6,492 bases of DNA, from NCBI GenBank assembly GCA_964474045.1, contig CAYYRC010000045.1, forward strand, positions 1 to 6,492, read 5' to 3'. Each line of letters opens with the position of its first letter. Within the stretch, counting starts at the first letter, position 1. The notes beneath the pieces were generated by a model. The model made no database searches. It was given only the letters and a program-made list of their open reading frames with translations, and had not been told where the DNA came from. This DNA comes from JACJWR01 sp964474045. Its GTDB lineage: Bacteria > Actinomycetota > Actinomycetes > S36-B12 > UBA10799. Both the position numbers and the translations under genes were made by a program. This document shows, one piece after another, positions 1 through 5,741 of the stretch.

Positions 1-14
1 TCAGCGCCGCGCAT
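1..14 (-). CDS. Possible 5' end of a gene leaving the window
   Basis: On the minus strand an ATG at 14-12 opens a frame reading Met-Arg-Gly-Ala and then a codon starting GA, which runs off the window. A purine-rich run (GGAGG followed by more G) lies about 9-12 bases upstream and could be a ribosome binding site. A good minus-strand promoter lies about 112 bases further upstream, which supports a gene here. Only four full codons are visible, so the product cannot be identified and the fifth codon could still be a stop. This is an inference from the start signals alone. Confidence 0.3.
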
Positions 15-244
15 GAGAACCACCCCCCTCCGGATGGACGAACGATGCGAACTGCGACACCGGCCACACGCCGGCCCCAACCCCCACGCACCAACCCCGG
101 AATGCCTTGGGTCGAACTCATTTACTAATTCAAATCTAGCATGGCGTAAGCTGGCACTCAAGCCCGAATTCAGACATATTTTCTATGCCTGCAACCCACC
201 CTCGGCCCTGAGTCCGCGGACCGCCGACCGCCGACCGCCGGCCC
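15..244. other. Intergenic region with AT-rich patch
   Basis: This stretch lies downstream of the DUF4229 gene and has no convincing complete gene; the one open frame across it (13-303, plus) has no family resemblance and runs antisense into the neighbouring gene. Positions 117-190 are clearly richer in A/T than the rest of the window and contain the promoter listed separately. Other visible structure is a 5-bp inverted repeat CCGGC/GCCGG (60-64 and 70-74, 5-base loop), a 10-bp perfect palindrome GTCCGCGGAC (212-221) and three tandem copies of ACCGCCG (220-240). No strong terminator with a T-run is visible after the DUF4229 stop. Confidence 0.6.
133..161 (-). promoter_or_regulatory. Candidate sigma-A-type promoter
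   Basis: Read on the minus strand, a -35 box TTGAGT (161-156) is followed by a 17-base spacer and a -10 box TAGATT (138-133). Box sequences and spacing fit the housekeeping promoter pattern of actinomycetes, where TAnnnT is the main -10 requirement, and the site sits in the only AT-rich patch of the window. Transcription would start near 126 and run left, giving a leader of about 112 bases before the possible ATG at 14. It could drive the gene beyond the left edge. Confidence 0.5.
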
Positions 245-628
245 TCAGAGGATGTCGTCCTCTTCCTTCAACTTCTGCTCGCGCCGCTCCCGGCGCTCCG
301 TAGAGCGCTCCGAGTAGCGCAGGCTGGCAGCATCGCGCAGCCGACCGAGGAGCACGAACGACAACAGCGCCGACAGCAGCAGCGCGAAGAGCAGCAGGAC
401 CACGCCTCGCGCTCCGACCAGGTACAGCACGGCGCCCACGCCCACGAAGAGCGCGATGCGGGCAACCGTGTACAAAGCGAACGGATGACCGTGTCCCGCC
501 CGGCGAACCTCTTCCAGGTACTCGACATCGGCCGCCCCGTTGTCCGCGGCCATCCTGTCGTCCGCAGCTGAGTTCGGCTGCTCGGCATCGGCAGCGGGTG
601 GCCGGTCTGCTGTGGGCTGCTCTGGCAT
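245..628 (-). CDS. DUF4229-type small membrane protein
   Basis: A 127-residue protein of unknown function, probably of the actinobacterial DUF4229 family. An acidic, Ala/Pro-rich N-terminal tail (about 1-45) precedes two membrane segments (about 50-70 and 74-95) joined by a short Gly-Ala-Arg-Gly turn. A charged, Arg/Glu/Lys-rich C-terminal tail (about 98-127), probably cytoplasmic and helical, ends in Asp-Asp-Ile-Leu. This layout (two hydrophobic helices, a Leu-rich second helix, then an Arg/Asp-rich exit) is what suggests DUF4229. I chose the ATG at 628 because a -10-like TAGCCT ends 7 bases upstream, which would make it a leaderless start; a GTG at 634 would add two residues, and an internal ATG at 553 is also possible. 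No Shine-Dalgarno sequence is clear. It diverges from the PLDc_N-type gene. The family assignment is from memory of its profile. Confidence 0.8.
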   Translation of the reverse strand: MPEQPTADRPPAADAEQPNSAADDRMAADNGAADVEYLEEVRRAGHGHPFALYTVARIALFVGVGAVLYLVGARGVVLLLFALLLSALLSFVLLGRLRDAASLRYSERSTERRERREQKLKEEDDIL

Positions 629-635
629 GGCCACC

Positions 636-641
636 AGGCTA
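636..641 (-). promoter_or_regulatory. -10 element for the DUF4229 gene
   Basis: On the minus strand TAGCCT fits the TAnnnT pattern and ends 7 bases before the ATG at 628, placing the expected transcription start at or next to the start codon. No good -35 hexamer is seen 15-18 bases upstream, so the promoter is either weak or activator-dependent, or the call is wrong. Its spacer region (642-658) contains the -35 box of the opposite promoter, so the two would compete for RNA polymerase. Confidence 0.4.
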
Positions 642-650
642 CGCGGGCTG

Positions 651-678
651 TTGCCGAACCACGGCGGCGACGTAGGCT
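651..678 (+). promoter_or_regulatory. Promoter for leaderless PLDc_N-type gene
   Basis: The -35 box TTGCCG (651-656), a 16-base spacer and the -10 box TAGGCT (673-678) are followed by six bases and then the GTG start codon at 685. With the usual distance from -10 box to transcription start, RNA synthesis would begin at the GTG itself, giving a leaderless mRNA. Leaderless transcripts starting with ATG or GTG are common in actinomycetes. The absence of a convincing Shine-Dalgarno sequence before 685 agrees with this. Confidence 0.55.
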
Positions 679-684
679 CGGCAC

Positions 685-981
685 GTGGGCCGACTCGTGG
701 TGATGGCGATCCCGCTGGCAGTGATCGTGTACGCGTTCATCGATGTGCTTGTGACGCCTGCCCACACGACCCGACGCGGCCCGAAGGCGCTCTGGGCGCT
801 TGCGGTCATCGTGCTGCCACTGGTCGGCGCGGTGCTCTGGTTCGTCTTCGGCCGTCCCCGCCGACGTCGGGCGCCGGCCACCATGGCCCCCGACGATGAC
901 ACCGACTTCCTGCGCGACCTCGACCGCCGCCTGCACAGTGACGACGAAGGCCATACCCCGGGCGAGGATCACACTCCCTAG
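685..981 (+). CDS. PLDc_N-type two-helix membrane protein
   Basis: A 98-residue membrane protein with the PLDc_N layout, named for the segment found before phospholipase D domains but common as a stand-alone small protein in actinomycetes. Membrane helices are at about 4-24 and 37-56. The second carries the typical pattern: Lys-Ala-Leu-Trp, then Val-Leu-Pro-Leu-Val-Gly-Ala, then Trp-Phe-Val-Phe-Gly-Arg-Pro. A run of arginines at 59-62 marks the cytoplasmic edge. The tail (about 66-98) is polar, acidic and probably disordered. There is no HKD motif, so no phospholipase activity is expected; the role is unknown. The GTG at 685 is chosen from the promoter position; an ATG at 703 would cut most of the first helix. 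It converges on ccsB with 7 bp between stop codons. Confidence 0.85.
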   Translation: MGRLVVMAIPLAVIVYAFIDVLVTPAHTTRRGPKALWALAVIVLPLVGAVLWFVFGRPRRRRAPATMAPDDDTDFLRDLDRRLHSDDEGHTPGEDHTP

Positions 982-1009
982 GGCTGCGTCAGACGCCGCT
1001 GTAGGAGTG
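972..1009. terminator. Hairpin over both convergent stop codons
   Basis: CACTCC (972-977) pairs with GGAGTG (1004-1009). After a bulged C at 978, TA (979-980) pairs with TA (1002-1003). GGC (982-984) pairs with GCT (998-1000) through one G-U wobble, GCG (986-988) pairs with CGC (994-996), and the loop is TCAGA (989-993). Single mismatches separate the inner blocks. The structure contains the TAG of the plus-strand gene in its left arm and the TGA of ccsB in its loop, so it could stop transcription from both sides. Neither side has a T-run, which is common for actinomycete terminators but lowers certainty. Confidence 0.45.
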
Positions 1010-2014
1010 CAGGCCGGACATGAACAGGTTGACGCCGAAGTAGTTGAAGATGAACGCGGCATACCCCAGAACGACGATCCACGCGGCCCGGGAACCCTTC
1101 CAGCCGGCCGTGGCGCGCGCGTGCAGGTAGCCGGCGAAGATCACCCAGGTGATGAACGCCCACGTCTCCTTCGGGTCCCAGCCCCAGTAGCGGCCCCAGG
1201 CGTTCTCGGCCCAGATCGCGCCGGCGATCACCGCGAAGGTCCACAGCGGGAAGGTGAACGCCACCACGCGGTAGGCCAGGGAGTCGAGTCGGTCGGCGCT
1301 GGGCAGCCTACTGCTCAGCCAGCCGGTCGCCTGACCGTCAGGGCTGCGCCGAGCCGACCTGGCCACCAGCAGGTAGGACAGCGAGAGAGCCAACGCCAGC
1401 GTGAAACCGCCCGAGCAGATGATGGCCGCCGACACGTGGATGATGAGCCACCAGCTCTTCAGCGCCGGTACCAGTTGCGCGGACTCGGTGTACAGCACCG
1501 TGACGGCCAGGCCGAGCGTGAGGAGCACGGCACCGCTGACGAAGACGCCCAGCCAGCGCAGGTCGTGCTTGACCGACAGCGCCAGGAACACGACCGAGAC
1601 CGCGAGGGCTGCCGTGATCGAGAACTCGTACATGTTGCCCCACGGCACACGCCCGGCGGACATTCCGCGCAGGACGACGCCACCGAGCAAGAGGGCCGTG
1701 CTCAACCACATCAGCGCCATGGCGATGTTGCCGGCACGGCGTCCCGGCGGCAGGGCCTCCTGGCCCTTGCCCCGCTTCCCGGCAGCCGGCGCCGCGGCCG
1801 TACCCGCACCCGCGGCCGCGGCCGCGGCACCCACGGCGTCAGCCGCGCCGCCAGCACCGACGGCTACCGGCTGTTTGGCCGTGGCGGCCACGGGAGTCGC
1901 AGTGCGCCCACGCGTCGCGGCGAGTGAGCCGGCGAATGAGATGAAGGCCAGCGTGTACACGCCCATGGCGGCGTACACGAACTGGTTGGACAGCTGGGCC
2001 AAGCCTTCGTTCAC
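989..2014 (-). CDS. ccsB: Cytochrome c biogenesis protein CcsB (CcsA-type heme ligase)
   Basis: This is the heme-handling membrane subunit of the System II cytochrome c synthase; with ResB it exports heme and joins it to the CXXCH motif of apocytochromes outside the membrane. The 341 residues hold about eight membrane helices. The tryptophan-rich WWD heme motif is at about 268-284 (Trp-Ala-Glu-Asn-Ala-Trp-Gly then Trp-Gly-Trp-Asp-Pro-Lys-Glu-Thr). The expected histidines are present: His193 before the motif, His298 in the following helix, and His336 in the C-terminal Leu-His-Ser-Tyr. The conserved Val-Pro-Trp-Gly-Asn-Met-Tyr-Glu-Phe is at 123-131. An Ala/Gly-rich linker (about 34-90) separates helix 1 from the core, with six alanines at 63-68. 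The GTG start overlaps the resB stop as GTGA and has a strong AGGAGG about 6 bases upstream. It is the last gene of the operon. The family is certain; naming varies between ccsA and ccsB. Confidence 0.96.
   Translation of the reverse strand: MNEGLAQLSNQFVYAAMGVYTLAFISFAGSLAATRGRTATPVAATAKQPVAVGAGGAADAVGAAAAAAGAGTAAAPAAGKRGKGQEALPPGRRAGNIAMALMWLSTALLLGGVVLRGMSAGRVPWGNMYEFSITAALAVSVVFLALSVKHDLRWLGVFVSGAVLLTLGLAVTVLYTESAQLVPALKSWWLIIHVSAAIICSGGFTLALALSLSYLLVARSARRSPDGQATGWLSSRLPSADRLDSLAYRVVAFTFPLWTFAVIAGAIWAENAWGRYWGWDPKETWAFITWVIFAGYLHARATAGWKGSRAAWIVVLGYAAFIFNYFGVNLFMSGLHSYSGV
1810..1827. repeat. 18-bp GC palindrome in the ccsB linker
   Basis: CCGCGG and GGCC units form a perfect 18-bp palindrome made only of G and C. 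It encodes the six-alanine run (residues 63-68) of the CcsB linker. Flanking sequence (about 1785-1840) continues the GCG/GCC pattern. It probably arose by codon-repeat expansion in a linker with little constraint and may vary in length between strains. Confidence 0.7.
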
Positions 2015-3576
2015 GCGGATCCTCCTGCTTTGCCGCCCACGGCGGCCTCGAGAGCGACGGCGGCGTCGTCACCGACCGAGGAGTTCTCGGTCCGCGCCAG
2101 GCCGGCCACCTGCACGAGGGTACGGCCCTCGTCGTCGGACTTGGCGCGCACCCAGACTCTGCGCCGCGGGATGAACAGCGACACCAGCAGACCCACGATG
2201 GCAGCAACGGCCGCCGCCAGCGCCCACTCCTTGCCCGGGTCGTGGGCGACGGCGAAGTTGGCGTACTCGTCGACGCCGGCGAACTCCAGCGTCCCGCGAC
2301 CGTCGGGCAGCGTCCAGGTGGCGCCCGGCTTCATCGACTCCAGCCCGATCTTGGTCATGTGGGTGGTGTCCAGTCGGAACACCGACTGCGGGGTGCCGTC
2401 GTCCAGCCCCAGGTCGCCCTGCCAGGCAGACAGGAAGAGCCCCGGATCCGTCGAGTCCGGGAACACCGAGATCGGTCCCTTCTCCATGTCGACGCTGGTC
2501 GTGGGCAAGAAGATCGCCTGGAAGCCCAGCTGCGGGTCGGTGTCCGGCACCTTGACCACACCCATCGAGGTGAACATCTTGTCCCGCGGCAGGAACGGCA
2601 CCGAGCCGTCGAACACGACCGTCCCCGTAGCGTCCCGGACGATCACGTGCGGGGCATAGCCATGCCCGGTCAGGAACACTTTGGCGCCGTTGACGCTCAG
2701 CGGGTCGTTCACCGCGATCGTCTTGGTGGCCGAGGCCGCCCCCGGCTCCGGCGTGAAGGTGACGTCGGCCTGGTAGTCGCGCGGGGCCCCGGACTGCGGC
2801 CCGCCCACTTCATAAGTGGCCCGGAAGTCGTCCAGGGCGACGGTGAAGGGTGCCAGGTTGGCCTTGTCCACCATTCGGCCGGCGGTGAAGCTGTCGTACT
2901 GCGTGACGGTGTTGGAGAACGCAGCACTCTCCAAGACGATCACTGACCCCCGCCACCCGAACAGGCTGCCGGCAGCGACGGCCGCCAGCAGCACCAGCAG
3001 GCTGACGTGGAACACCAGGTTGCCAGCCTCCCGCAGGTAGCCCTTCTCGGCAGCCACCCAGCCGTCGCCGGTGCGCACCCGCCACCGGCGACGGCGCAGG
3101 TCGTGGGCGGCGAGGCTCAGCGCCTTCTGCGGGTTCTCCGCGGTGGTACTCGCGGCATAGCCGCTGAGCCGGTCCAGGCGCGACGGCGGCGGGGGCGGCG
3201 GCGTGCGCAAGGCCCGGGAGTAGGCGGCGATGCGCGGCAGGATGCAGCCCGCCAGCGAGACGCAGAGCAGCAGGTACACCGCCGCGAACCAGGGCGCCGC
3301 GTAGACGTCGAACAGCGACAGCCGGTCCAGCCACGGTGCGATGCCCGGATGATCGGTGAAGTACTGATCGACACCGGAGGCGTTGCTGCCGCGCTGCGGG
3401 AAGATCGAGCCGGGCACCGCCGCCAGCGCCAAGAGGAACAACAGGATCAGCGCGACCCGCATAGAGGTGAGCTGGCGCCAGAACCACCGCAGCCAGCCGA
3501 CGACCCCGAGTCCCTTGCGCTGGACGGGCGATGGCGCCTCGGCGTCGGGACGGGCTGGGGCGATGGAGTCGGTCAC
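2011..3576 (-). CDS. resB: Cytochrome c biogenesis protein ResB (Ccs1)
   Basis: ResB/Ccs1 is the partner of CcsB in the System II heme export and ligation complex. The protein has 521 residues. After a short polar N-terminus, membrane helices lie at about 38-58, 95-114, 186-206 and 450-469. The third contains His190 in Leu-Val-Phe-His-Val-Ser-Leu-Leu, the position of the conserved transmembrane histidine of the family. Between helices 3 and 4 is the large extracytoplasmic ResB domain (about 208-448), and a cytoplasmic tail (470-521) ends in Gly/Ala. A run of six prolines (126-131) follows helix 2. The open frame extends upstream to 4338, but that part lies out of frame inside ccdA. I chose the GTG at 3576 because it overlaps the ccdA stop as GTGA, has GAGGTG about 6 bases upstream, and gives a normal family N-terminus. 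Confidence 0.95.
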   Translation of the reverse strand: MTDSIAPARPDAEAPSPVQRKGLGVVGWLRWFWRQLTSMRVALILLFLLALAAVPGSIFPQRGSNASGVDQYFTDHPGIAPWLDRLSLFDVYAAPWFAAVYLLLCVSLAGCILPRIAAYSRALRTPPPPPPSRLDRLSGYAASTTAENPQKALSLAAHDLRRRRWRVRTGDGWVAAEKGYLREAGNLVFHVSLLVLLAAVAAGSLFGWRGSVIVLESAAFSNTVTQYDSFTAGRMVDKANLAPFTVALDDFRATYEVGGPQSGAPRDYQADVTFTPEPGAASATKTIAVNDPLSVNGAKVFLTGHGYAPHVIVRDATGTVVFDGSVPFLPRDKMFTSMGVVKVPDTDPQLGFQAIFLPTTSVDMEKGPISVFPDSTDPGLFLSAWQGDLGLDDGTPQSVFRLDTTHMTKIGLESMKPGATWTLPDGRGTLEFAGVDEYANFAVAHDPGKEWALAAAVAAIVGLLVSLFIPRRRVWVRAKSDDEGRTLVQVAGLARTENSSVGDDAAVALEAAVGGKAGGSA

Positions 3577-4442
3577 AGTGGCACCTCGAAAGCGCCCACC
3601 CAGGTGCGCATCTGGATCATCAGCTCGCCCCAGAGCCCCGTGACGAGCAGCGTGCCGATCGCGATCAGCAGGATGCCGCCGACGCGCATCACCAACGCGT
3701 AGTGCGACCGCACCCAGCCCAGCGCCCCGGCCAGGCGACGGAAGGCCAGTCCCAGCAGCACGAAGGGGATGCCCAACCCCGCGCAATAGGCCAGGCTCAG
3801 CAGCGCGCCGCGCGCAGCCGAGCCCTCGGAGAACGCCAGCGTCTGCACCGCGGCGAGCGTCGGGCCGATGCACGGCGTCCACCCCAGCCCAAAGAGGACC
3901 CCGAGCGCCGGGGCGCTCCACACGCCGATCCGGGGCACGCCGTGCAGGCGCCACTCCCGGTTCAGCCCCGGCAGCCAGCCGGCGAAGCTCAGCCCAAGCA
4001 CGATCACCAACACCCCGAGGACCCGTTGGATGGCGTCCTGGTACTCCAGCAGCAGGCCGCCCAGCGCACCGAAGAGGGCGCCGTAGGCCACGAAGACCGC
4101 CGAGAAGCCGGCGATAAAGCCAAGGGTGCCGAGCAGGACCTGGGAGTGCTGGCGGGTGCTGCGCGTCGCGGCTGCGGTTGACGCCGGCGCGGCGACGGCC
4201 ACCGATCCCGCCGACAGCTCCGCCCGGGCCGCCGGCTCCTGCTGTGCCACAGGGGCCCCGCCGGCGGTCACGCCCAGCTCGGCGCCGGTCAGACCGGTGA
4301 CATAGGACAGGTAGCCGGGCACGAGCGGCAGGACGCACGGCGACAGGAAGGACACCAAGCCGGCCAGTGCGGCGACCCCGATGGCCAGCAGCAGCGAGCC
4401 GTCGGTCACGACCGAGCCCAGCAGCGATGAGGAGTCCATCAC
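3573..4442 (-). CDS. ccdA: Thiol-disulfide transporter CcdA
   Basis: CcdA (DsbD core family) carries electrons from cytoplasmic thioredoxin across the membrane to an extracytoplasmic thioredoxin-like protein, here very probably the upstream lipoprotein. The 289 residues contain about six membrane helices. The redox cysteines are Cys36 in Ser-Pro-Cys-Val-Leu-Pro-Leu-Val-Pro-Gly (helix 1) and Cys191 in Gly-Trp-Thr-Pro-Cys-Ile-Gly-Pro-Thr (helix 4). Cys220 is an extra cysteine in a later helix. An Ala/Ser-rich loop (about 55-98) between helices 1 and 2 makes this copy longer than compact CcdA proteins of about 230-260 residues. Two adjacent starts are possible: GTG at 4442, overlapping the upstream stop as GTGA, or ATG at 4439, overlapping by one base. 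GGGGAG lies 6 or 9 bases upstream of them. The choice changes one residue. Confidence 0.96.
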   Translation of the reverse strand: MMDSSSLLGSVVTDGSLLLAIGVAALAGLVSFLSPCVLPLVPGYLSYVTGLTGAELGVTAGGAPVAQQEPAARAELSAGSVAVAAPASTAAATRSTRQHSQVLLGTLGFIAGFSAVFVAYGALFGALGGLLLEYQDAIQRVLGVLVIVLGLSFAGWLPGLNREWRLHGVPRIGVWSAPALGVLFGLGWTPCIGPTLAAVQTLAFSEGSAARGALLSLAYCAGLGIPFVLLGLAFRRLAGALGWVRSHYALVMRVGGILLIAIGTLLVTGLWGELMIQMRTWVGAFEVPL

Positions 4443-5095
4443 GTCCCGCTCCCCGACGACGGCCCCGGCTCGGCCTGCAACTCGTCGATCACTCCGTTCA
4501 GACGGGTGTGATCAACCTCGCCCAGAATGCGCGCGGCGACGCGGCCCTGTTTGTCCAGGAAGATCGTCGAGGGGATCGCCTGCGGCGGAAGCGTGTCACG
4601 GAAGTTCAGCTGCAACTGCCCCGCGGGGTCCACCAGATTGGGGTAGGTGATGCCGTACCGGCTGACGAAGGCTTTGGCCGCAGCCTCGGTGTCGCGGGTG
4701 TCCAGCCCCACGAAGCGCACACCCTCGTCGGAGCGCGCCACGTAGGTCTGCTGCAGGGTGGGTGCCTCGGCGCGGCAGGGCGCGCACCAGGAGGCCCACA
4801 CGTTGGCGACGACGACGTGGCCGATTTGATCCGCCGAGGACCAGGTACCGCCGTCCAGCGTGGTGCCGGACAGCGCGGGCGCCGGCTTGCGCTCGGCAAC
4901 CGGCAGGATCACGGTGGAGCCGTCGCCGGCGACGTACCCCGTGCCGCTGCCCGGGGAAGCCGCACCCGCAGCGGCCCCCGCCGCCTGCGCCGCCCCCGCG
5001 TCCGAACAGGCCGTCAGCAGCGCCGCCGGGGCGACAACCGCACCCAGCAGCAGTCCGACCGCGACGCCCGGCCGCCGCCACCGTCGTCCCAGCAT
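4439..5095 (-). CDS. TlpA/ResA-like thioredoxin lipoprotein
   Basis: A membrane-anchored thioredoxin-fold protein that most likely reduces the CXXCH disulfide of apocytochrome c before heme ligation, receiving electrons from CcdA. With the ATG at 5095 the protein has 218 residues. It has an Arg-rich n-region (4-8), a hydrophobic core (11-27) and a lipobox Leu-Thr-Ala-Cys with Cys30 as lipidation site. An Ala/Gly-rich linker follows (about 31-58), then the AhpC-TSA/Redoxin domain (about 64-208). The active site is Trp-Cys104-Ala-Pro-Cys107 and the cis-proline is Pro175 in Ala-Ile-Pro-Ser-Thr. The open frame reaches upstream to 5188, but only the ATG at 5095 puts the signal peptide at the N-terminus. 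It starts 7 bases after the phosphatase stop, the only non-overlapping junction of the operon, and its Shine-Dalgarno is weak (a G-run about 12 bases upstream). Its stop overlaps the ccdA start. Confidence 0.93.
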   Translation of the reverse strand: MLGRRWRRPGVAVGLLLGAVVAPAALLTACSDAGAAQAAGAAAGAASPGSGTGYVAGDGSTVILPVAERKPAPALSGTTLDGGTWSSADQIGHVVVANVWASWCAPCRAEAPTLQQTYVARSDEGVRFVGLDTRDTEAAAKAFVSRYGITYPNLVDPAGQLQLNFRDTLPPQAIPSTIFLDKQGRVAARILGEVDHTRLNGVIDELQAEPGPSSGSGT

Positions 5096-5102
5096 CGCCG
5101 AA

Positions 5103-5741
5103 CTACGCCCCCACGCCCTTGGTGCTGCGCTCCAAGAGGTCGGCCGACGGCTCGGTGTAGAGCACGGCCTCCAGCGTGTGGCCGTCATACACGAGCGAGG
5201 TCAGAGACGCCAGGTTGCACTGGCGCTTGGCCGGGTTGTGGGCCAGCCGGCGGCCCTCCAGCGAGAGCCGGGAGATCCAGATCGGCAACTGGTGGCTGAC
5301 CAGCACCGCCTCGTGGCCCTCGGCCACCACGCGGGCGTTCTCGATCACCGACGTCATGCGGGCAGCCACGTCGCGGTAGGCCTCGCCCCAGCTCGGCTTG
5401 AGCGGGTTGCGCAGGTGCACCCAGGTGCGAGGCTGCCGCAGCACGCCGTCGCCCACCGACACCCGCTGGCCCTCGAACACGTTGGTGGCCTCCAGCAGCC
5501 GATCGTCGAGGTCCACCGGCAGGTCGAGCACCTCGGCCACCGGTGCGGCAGTCTCCTGCGCGCGCTCCATCGGCGAGGACCACACCAGCGCCACGTCGCG
5601 ACTGGCGAGCGCAGCGGCAGCGCGATCCGCCATCTCGCGCCCCAGGGCCGACAGGTGGTAATCCGGCAACCGGCCGTACAGGACCCCTTCGGGGTTGAAC
5701 ACCTCACCGTGTCGCAGCAGATGGACGACCGTACGACTCAT
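5103..5741 (-). CDS. Histidine phosphatase family protein
   Basis: A 212-residue cytoplasmic enzyme of the histidine phosphatase (phosphoglycerate mutase-like) superfamily. The catalytic residues are visible: Arg10-His11-Gly12 near the N-terminus (phospho-accepting His11), Arg60 in Ser-Ser-Pro-Met-Glu-Arg-Ala-Gln-Glu-Thr, Glu84 as probable proton donor, and His150 in Val-Ser-His. It lacks the length of housekeeping phosphoglycerate mutase (about 250 residues), so it is more likely a phosphatase; the substrate is unknown. The ATG start overlaps the hemL stop as ATGA, with GGAGG 7 bases upstream, a strong site. As I recall, the same position between hemL and the thioredoxin gene is held by Rv0525 in M. 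tuberculosis, so the linkage is conserved. A role in heme or cytochrome c formation is only an inference from this context. Confidence 0.92.
   Translation of the reverse strand: MSRTVVHLLRHGEVFNPEGVLYGRLPDYHLSALGREMADRAAAALASRDVALVWSSPMERAQETAAPVAEVLDLPVDLDDRLLEATNVFEGQRVSVGDGVLRQPRTWVHLRNPLKPSWGEAYRDVAARMTSVIENARVVAEGHEAVLVSHQLPIWISRLSLEGRRLAHNPAKRQCNLASLTSLVYDGHTLEAVLYTEPSADLLERSTKGVGA

Noticed and set aside
220..240. Three tandem ACCGCCG units as a possible CRISPR or regulatory repeat
   Set aside because: The units are 7 bases with no spacers; this is a simple GC-rich microrepeat.
13..303. Plus-strand frame of 96 residues at the left edge
   Set aside because: It has no recognisable domain or ribosome binding site, crosses the AT-rich promoter patch and runs into the 3' end of the DUF4229 gene.
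268..1062. Minus-strand frame of 264 residues across the two small genes
   Set aside because: It overlaps DUF4229 in another frame and runs antisense to the PLDc_N-type gene. It is rich in Ser/Arg/Cys/Trp and resembles no family.
800..1927. Plus-strand open frame of 375 residues
   Set aside because: It is antisense to ccsB and overlaps the PLDc_N-type gene in another frame. Its composition is Arg/Gly/Gln-rich with no domain or ribosome binding site, as expected for a shadow frame in high-GC DNA.
3577..4338. Upstream extension of the resB frame giving a 775-residue protein
   Set aside because: The extra 254 residues lie inside ccdA in another frame, are Arg/Ala/Gly-rich without family motifs, and the GTG at 3576 with its GTGA overlap and ribosome binding site is a better start.
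5096..5188. Upstream ATG at 5188 as the lipoprotein start
   Set aside because: It would add 31 Arg/Ser/Pro-rich residues before the signal peptide and overlap the phosphatase gene by 86 bases; the ATG at 5095 gives a normal lipoprotein N-terminus.
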